DNA of 64,000 nucleotides, taken from Acanthamoeba castellanii str. Neff (taxonomy: Eukaryota > Discosea > Longamoebia > Acanthamoebidae). Position numbers and translations under genes: made by a program. Position 1 is the stretch's first letter. Every line of letters starts with the position of its first letter. Shown here one piece after another: positions 57,388-64,000 of this stretch. The stretch lies in NCBI RefSeq assembly GCF_000313135.1, contig NW_004457429.1, positions 19,795 to 83,794 on the forward strand. Reading direction: 5' to 3'. The notes under the pieces are model-generated. The model was not told where the DNA came from. It saw only the letters and a list, made by a program, of their open reading frames with translations, and searched no databases.

Positions 57388-60300
57388 ATGCAGATGAATG
57401 TGGACGTGGAGGCCTGGCTCAGCGCCAAATTGGAAAATCCCTGGTCTTCTGAGCGGCTGGCATCTACACTCTCGGTGCCGACCCTGCAGCAGATCAAATC
57501 GCGTTTCGCACTACTCGACACACCCATCAAGCTTCGGCTCCTCTTCTCCTTCGCGTCCTTGCGCAAGAAGCTCAAGGATGAGCTCGAGAGCGAGGTGCAA
57601 GACCTACTCGTTCTGGGCAGTGAAGACGATGACGAGTGGGTGCGCGTCATATCGAAGATGTTGGAAGTGCTGCTGAAGGAGGGACCGCCCGAAGGTGAAG
57701 GATCGAGCGGTGGAGGAAGGGGCGGGGACATCAGCAAGAATGGACCGTCATCAAACGGCACCACGACACTACACAGCCATCTGGAGGCTCTCGCCCTGGC
57801 GCTCAACAACGAACATTTCACGGACGTAATCGAGCAAGTGCGGCAGCGACGTACGTCTCTGCCACTGATTCACTCCTTTATCATTTTTATTTTTCTATTT
57901 GTTTAATTATTAATCGTATTTACTCATTTCATCTTGTGTGTGTGCAGTTGAGGAGCGAACAGAGCCCCTCCGGTTTCACCCTCTTGAGTTTCCCTTCCTC
58001 AACAAGTACGTCCGGTTTTCTTCACAGTGCGCACACTCTCATTGCCGTCGTGCTTGTACTCACTGCGTTCACTACTTTGTTGGCCGGCGGCAGAGAGCTG
58101 GTGCCCGAGCTGCCTACAACAACGGAGCCACACTTCAAACTCAAGAAGCCGCTGGAGGAGCCCGCGCCGCCACCTTCCATCCTGAAGCGATCCACCTCTA
58201 AGACAGTCCCCTTCAAGTCTTCCACGCCAGGTACGTCCTTCAATTTCCCTCACCCTACGCTCACCCTAGAGCACGCACTCAACGCGACGCGACGCGATGC
58301 GACACGACACGCGTGCGCTCACGTAACGTAAATAATTTGGCTCTCCTTTTTGCAGACGTGGGCGCAGAGAAGGGTGGCCTCTCCAAGTCGGGCTCCCACA
58401 TGGCCAGATCCGTGTCTCTGGGCGGTTCAAGTCCTGGCCTTCGCAATAGCAGCGGCGGCGGCGAAAGGCATCGCCTCTCCTCCTCCTCCTTTTTCCGGAC
58501 CGAGCTCTTACCTATGTCGGGTGTGTCGTGTGTGTGTGTCGTATGCATCGTGTGCATCGTTTGCGGTGGCCGTGTGCGGCTGCAGAGGTATCAAGCGAAG
58601 TCTCAATGCGTCGCGCGGCAGCCTTGGTGGGCTGTCGTCTTCCCATAAGAAACTTCGCGTTCTCGACCTTGACGAGGTTCGTGTTCTCTCTTCCCTCCGC
58701 GCACCTTGCAGGAGCCCTCGTCAGTCGTGAACCATGCTTACGCTTCGGGACACTCCACCGCCAAATTCTCTCTCAATGCATGCAGGTGCTGGGCATGGAG
58801 CAGAATCAAGAGGTTGAAAAGATGAAGAAGAAACACGGTACGTGCACAACTCCTCCTTCTCTTCGCCTTCCAACGGCGTTGGCACCGAATTCTGATGAGT
58901 GTTTTGTTTTTCCGTCGTTCAGCCGAAGAGGAGCAAGAGAAGGAGCGACGCAGGAAGGAGAAGCACGACATAGCCGAGGCCAAACGACAGGTACGAACCA
59001 CAACAATGAACAACTGCGCAAGCGGCCGGAGATGTGCCCCTTCCCGCTCACTTCGTGGTATTCGCTGCGCCTCCACTTCACACCGACCGTGCAGGAGAGA
59101 GAGGAAAAGAAGAAAAAGAGGAACGAAGAGCTGGAGAAGCGCAAGGCCAAGAAGGAGGAAGAGAAGGCCGAAAAAGAAGGTAATCTTATTCTTCTTCTTC
59201 TTGCACATCGTGCTATACGTGTGCTCATCGCTTTCGCTCTTTTTCTTTTGGTCTCCAGCAAAGAGAAAAGAGCGGATTGCTGCGCTGGCACAGGCCAAGG
59301 CCCAGAGGAAAGCAGCGGCCGCTGCCGCAGCCGCGTCCAAGAAATCAGGTACCGCCCTGGTTAGAGATGCGCTGCGATCGAATGACCTCCCTCACCCGTG
59401 CTCACTCGCTTTTCGCAGCAACTTCGCCTGAACTGTCGCCCGAACTGTCGCCAACCATGGACTCGCCGGTGACCACGCCATCACACACGCCCACCTTTTC
59501 TCCGTTGGCCAGTACGCGCTTCCCCCCCTCACCCTCTCAAGCCTGGGCGAAGGGTGTGTACTCACGAGTCATTATTATTATTATTTGGCGAAGGTCCCTT
59601 CGTGGCCAGCCCATCGCCGGCTATGCAGCAGCGCACACCACAGCAGCCCGGCGGCGCGTCGTCCGCACCGTCCGGCCTCTCGTCGCTCACCTGTACGCGT
59701 GATCACTTCACCTCTTCTTTTTTTGGGCCTTCTGTGAGCTCTTACAACTACGAACCCCAACCATTACTCACCGCACCGCGATGCACCACAGCGCCCGGAG
59801 GGATCGGCGTCACGGTGGGCGGGGGCATGGGCGCGCTGGGGTCGGGCGGCATCTCCACCGCGCCATCGGGACCCTACGGCTCCGCCTCCCTCTCCTCCGC
59901 GCTGCACTCTGGCGCGTCCGCGGCCTCGCAGCAGCCCGGCATGAAGGTACCCAAGGCCTCTTCCTCATGCCACGTCATCACCAAACTTATCCACTGACTC
60001 GATAACACACACACACACCACGCAGCCGTATTCGTTTGGCGGTGGCCTCAGCCCGCTGGGCGGCGGACCCGGGTCGTCGAGCCTGGGAAGCGCGCCCAGC
60101 TTCCTCCAGGGCACGTCGCGGCCAGGCGGCCAGGCCTCATCGCTGCTGTCACAGGCTCTTCACCCCTCGCAGGCCCCCTCGCAGCCCTACAATCCCGGAC
60201 AGCCGGTATCGCAGTCCTCGCTGCTGTCGGCGTTCTCCGCATCGCGGCAGCACCCGATGGCGCACCACCAACAGCAACAGCAGCAGCCGCCGTCGTCCCT

Positions 60301-61146
60301 GCTCTCGGCCTACATGAACCAACAGCAGCCCCAGCGTACGTTGCGTCGCGTTGCACACCCGACGCCGTCGTGTGTGTGTGTGTGTGTGGTGTTGGGGGGC
60401 GGGGCTAACCGTATGTACGAATGCGAATAGACACGGGATACGGATCGGTTGGGGGCAACTCGCTGGGACTTGGCGGGCAGCCGTCCATGCTGTCCTCCTA
60501 CGGAGTGCCACAGCCTCATATCCCACCTCAACCAGGTACGTCAGGCGCGTTTTCGCACCACCGCACACGCACACACAACCGCGCACACGCGACAATAGCT
60601 CATGCATTTCTCGCGTTGGCGTACGGTGTCGGCAGTGGGCGTGCCGGGCAATCTGTTGGAGCAGGCCAACAGACTGAGCGACAGGGACCGTCAACTGTTG
60701 GTGGCCTTCCTCAAGGGCGAGTCGCCAGGTCAGCTGCCTACGCACGGCGTTCGCCAGATCCTTTTGAACGAGGTTTACAAAGTCATAGTCGTGTGTGTCG
60801 CGTGTGTCGTGCACGTGAGTGTGAGTGTGTGTGTGCGTGCGTGTCGTGTTGTGCTGTCCAAGACACGGTCACCTCACACGCTGTCTATTAGGAGGAGAAA
60901 TTGGGAGAAGGCGGAGCGCGGTACCTGGAGCAGATCATATTCGAAATCAACTACCAGAGCGGGTACGTGGCCTAGTCGTAATCTCTTTTTTTGTTGTTGT
61001 TGTTGGCTTTGGTGGTAGGCTCACCCTTTTGGCCATCTTCTCTCGACGACCGCAGATCGTGGCGGAAGCTGAGGCGCAAGAAGGTGCTCAGCACACCGGC
61101 TCCCCCTCCCCCGCCGGGTCCGGACCCAACCAAGCCCGCCGCCTAA
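57388..61146 (+). CDS. NELFA: Negative elongation factor subunit A (NELF-A) homologue
   Basis: Subunit of the NELF complex, which stabilises promoter-proximal paused RNA polymerase II. Start at 57388. The N-terminal HDAg-like helical domain reads DVEAWLSAKLENPWSSERLA, IKLRLLFSFASLRKKLKDEL, VLGSEDDDEWVRVISKMLEV. It is followed by PLRFHPLEFPFLNK, a basic region (IKRSLNASRGSL), and KLRVLDLDEVLGMEQNQ. A long EKERRRKEKH coiled coil (58900-59340) and a Ser/Pro/Gln-rich part follow. The C-terminal domain has NLLEQANRLSDRDRQLLVAF, YLEQIIFEINYQSG and WRKLRRKKV, as in animal NELF-A. Stop at 61144-61146. The Glu/Lys coiled coil in mid-protein is longer than in animals. About 18 exons. Confidence 0.85.
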
Positions 61147-61309
61147 GCCTGCCTGCCCTCTAATCTCTCCCTGTACATACGCTCCGCAGCGTGTCAGTAT
61201 CACTCTTCCCACGTTCTGAGCCAACATGTTGCATTATTGTCCGTCAAAGATCTAACCAACCAGCAGACCGGCAAACAGTGATTATATAGTTTTATTGACA
61301 TGTTGTTGC

Positions 61310-64000
61310 TTACAAATCATCGCCCTGGAAGTTGACCTGGCCGCTTCCACCGTAGATCCGGTGCCACAGCGCCCACCGGATCGTCACGGCGACGATGACG
61401 GTGCCCACGACCAGCACCAGAGCACCGCCCACGAGCGCCGGGACGAGGATCTTCACCAGGAGCAGGTCGTCGCCCGACCCACCGTCTTCACGGTACTGGC
61501 CCAGGAGGAGGCCCACGTTCGGGTCGTACAGCGCCTCGTCGAAGTCGCCTTGGAACTCCAGCGCCAGCAGGTGGCGCCTTGGGTCGGTCGGCCCCGCTGG
61601 CTTGATGCTGGTGCGCACTCCCTGGCCGCCGCCGGCACCACCGGAGGGGGCGGGTCCCACGACGAGCAGGTCGTCGGCCAGGAAGAAGTTGAGCACGCTC
61701 ACGGCGCTGAAGTACGACGCGCCCTGGAGCACGCTCTCGGTGGACTCGAGGAGCGCGCTTCCGTTTCCACCGAACTCTCGCCGCACGCCCGCAAGCAAAG
61801 CCGCCTCTTGTTGGAGGACGACGTCGAGCGAAAGTCGAACGTGGCGGTCACCGTCCGCGCCAATTCCTCTGCCCTGCGTGTGTTTCCGTGGAAAATTAAC
61901 TTCAAAACCGGTTGGTTGGTCGGTGAAGCAGTTCGATCGAAAGTATACCTTCCAATAGGAGAAGCCCAGGTCGATCTTGAGCGAGAACGATGGCAGCGCG
62001 ACATTGATCCCGTTGACCGGCGAGACGGTGACACCATCCTGGAGCAGGCACTGGTTGATGGTGATGAAGCCTCCGTTGGCTGCCACCCCTTCGAACGTGG
62101 TGCAACTCACCATCACGCCCTCCTGCCATTGCGAGTCAATCAAAGGGCTAACCAGCCATGTCTAGATCGGGGCTGAGAGTGGCGTACGAGATTGGCAAGG
62201 TCGGAGCGGGAGCGCTTGAACGCGATCTCGTCGACGTTCTGGCGCATCAGAGCCACCGAGTTGGCCGCCGAACTGTTGGAGACCTCGAGAGTCGTGTAGT
62301 TGACCACCACGCTCAGCGCCCGTTGGGCAGCGCCGTTGACGACCGGATAGATGAGCGCGTTGGGGCTGTCGCCCTGGAACTCCAGTTCGAGCCAGTAGGT
62401 GCTGTTGGCTGCCGGAGCTGCACCGAGCGTCGTCAGCGAGTCGCAGAAGCTCAGCGTGGCCTCGCCGTAGGCCGCCCCGCTGCAGTCCAGGCACACATTG
62501 CCCCCAGCGCATCGGCCGCATTGATCAAGTCCCGCCGTGCATGGGTTCTGTGCCCCACGAAAGTTGAGGGAGAAAAAGAAACAACGCTGAGTTGTGTGCT
62601 ATATGTACCTCGGTACCGGTCGTGCACAGGTTGGGGTCCGCGTTAAAGACCACGGAGGAGTCGCTGAGGCCGCACAAGACGTCATTGAGCACAGCACTGC
62701 CGCTCACGTTCTGGAACCCATTCCTGGTGATGACATCAAAGGGGCAACAAAGAGTGTGAGAGGTGAAGAAGGAAAGCAATGAGGCGGTCGACCGGTCACC
62801 TGTAGACCGAAGAATTGGTGAACACGGCGATGCTGTTGTTGCCAGCTCGAACTCCGAATTGGAGGTTGCCCACGATGACCGTGTTCTCGACGGTCATGTT
62901 GATCGGCGCCAGGTCCTGAACGTCGATGCCGTAGGTGTTGGCAATAAAGACCGAACCTAAGCACACCCCGGCGAGGAGGTCTGGTTTCAGTTTCTGATCA
63001 TCGAGCCAGTGAGCAAAGCGGTTGGCTGGTACGAAAGTATACCGGTGACGGTCGTGTTGTCGCTCGTGTAGGGCACAATGCCGCCGTTGTTGCCGATGAA
63101 GCGACAATTGGTAAAGCTGGCGCTATCTACGTTGGCTCCGACAGCCAAACCTCGATTCCGTTCGAACACGGCATCCTGTTGGTCGACAGTTGTAAGCGGA
63201 CCACTCATTCTTCGGGGCGGAGGGGGGTGCGGGGGCCGCTTACCTCCATGGCCAAGGTGAGCGTGTAGAGGGTGTTGGCCATGGAGAAAACTGGATTCGT
63301 ATCGACCACTCCATTGTTTTGGAAGACGTCACCCGACGAGTAGACGTCATAGTCCAGCACTCTAACGGCGTCCACTGCATGAACGACACACATCGGCAGA
63401 GAGAGATGAACGTTAAAAAGGTGATGGTGATGGTGATGGTGATGGTGATGGTGATGGTGATGGTGATGTGGTACCTGCACCTCCTGCGTTGCTGATGAAG
63501 GTGTTGCGTTGCGAGATCAAGACACTGGGCGGCTTTCCCAGCGAGCGTCTGGCCGTCAGAATCTGGGCCAACAGAGCGCCTGTGCTGAAGCTCGCAGGGT
63601 TGGCGGAGTTGTTCCGAAACAGACAGTCCGCGACCTCCAACAGAGTCAGTTGGCTCGCCATCACCGCTCCACTCGTGACTGCATTTCAACCACATTAGTA
63701 TACACCAATATATCTCTTGATAGAAAGATATATAGAGATATAGAGATATAGATATTCACCATTCAACAGTGGCTGAGTGCAGTACCAAAGCTCGATCCAC
63801 TGGGGGCGGCGTTGTCGATGAACGAACAGCGATGCAAGCTGAGCGTGCCCAATAGAGCCTGTACCGCTCCGACCGAGTCGGCTTCGTTGTTCGCAAAGGT
63901 CGAGTCCTCAATGCGGTGCTCTCCCCGGACCACCGACACGACAGGCGAGGTGGTTCCTGCCCAAGGAGGAGGTCATCAGCTACTGATGTCGTCCACGAGA
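61310..64000 (-). CDS. Beta-helix surface protein with C-terminal membrane anchor (5' end beyond window)
   Basis: The gene runs off the right edge; the stop is at 61310. Exons from 64.0 to 62.6 kb encode right-handed beta-helix-type repeats: LEVADCLFRNNSAN, RNTFISNAGGAG, FTNCRFIGNNGG, NTVIVGNLQFGV, NGFQNVSGSAVLN. A Cys-rich strip (CGRCAG...CLDCSG) follows, then two modules with the motif LEFQGD (YWLELEFQGDSPNALIY and LLALEFQGDFDEALYD). The C-terminal helix is VPALVGGALVLVVGTVIVAV, then a short cytosolic tail ending NFQGDDL. The architecture is that of a polymorphic-membrane-protein-like surface protein, possibly adhesive; ligand unknown. Confidence 0.75.
63420..63468. repeat. (GATGGT)n hexamer repeat in beta-helix gene intron
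   Basis: About eight perfect copies of GGTGAT in an intron between two beta-helix exons. Confidence 0.9.

Overview
The window is nuclear DNA from a GC-rich, intron-dense, gene-dense protist. Genes carry many short introns (mostly 40-130 bp, GT-AG) and lie about 0.1-0.6 kb apart on both strands. The gene set (RhoGEF, TORC2 subunit SIN1/RIP3, MORN-RING protein, receptor kinases with pieced-together ectodomains, DUF4397 secreted protein) fits a free-living amoebozoan, most likely Acanthamoeba. That identification is an inference from gene content and style, not from a database match.

Layout. 1-2290: a subtelomere-like patch. Two short telomere-type arrays (468-485 and 1376-1409) each abut the 3' end of what looks like the same repeated element, in opposite orientation. 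Everything from about 486 to 2290 is almost free of CG dinucleotides. This patch stops 6 bp from the catalase stop codon. 2296-13155: catalase (-), a UbiE/type-11-like methyltransferase (+), an aquaporin (+), a MORN-repeat/coiled-coil/RING protein (-), a DUF89 damage-control phosphatase (-) and a DUF4397 secreted protein (-). 13585-29687: a large Pro/Gln-rich RhoGEF (DH-PH, -), SIN1 (+), a small secreted protein (-), NatC subunit NAA35 (+) and a 4-coumarate-CoA-ligase-like acyl-CoA synthetase ending in a PTS1-like tripeptide (+).

29742-56487 is the most unusual part. It holds three paralogues (A on -, B on -, C on +) of a single-pass receptor with this order: signal peptide, animal haem-peroxidase domain, DOMON domain, transmembrane helix, MSP-like beta-sandwich domain, TKL protein kinase, charged tail. 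B and C form a head-to-head inverted duplication whose arms are patchily near-identical, introns included. In all three the peroxidase keeps the proximal histidine and the catalytic arginine but has lost the distal histidine. Between A and B lie signal peptidase subunit SPCS1 (-), an acid-ceramidase/NAAA-like amidase (+), a DsbA-like thioredoxin-fold protein (+) and a TMEM135-like membrane protein (-).

56591-64000: a DUF423/TMEM256 membrane protein (-), NELF-A (+) and the 3' part of a beta-helix surface protein with a C-terminal membrane anchor (-), cut by the window end.

Genes are housekeeping and signalling units without operons. Themes that recur are peroxide/redox biology (catalase, peroxidase-kinases, DsbA-like, peroxisomal-type CoA ligase) and membrane or actin signalling (RhoGEF, SIN1, receptor kinases). 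Coordinates of multi-exon genes run from start codon to stop codon. Exon lists are given where I could close the reading frame. I found no rRNA, tRNA or CRISPR.
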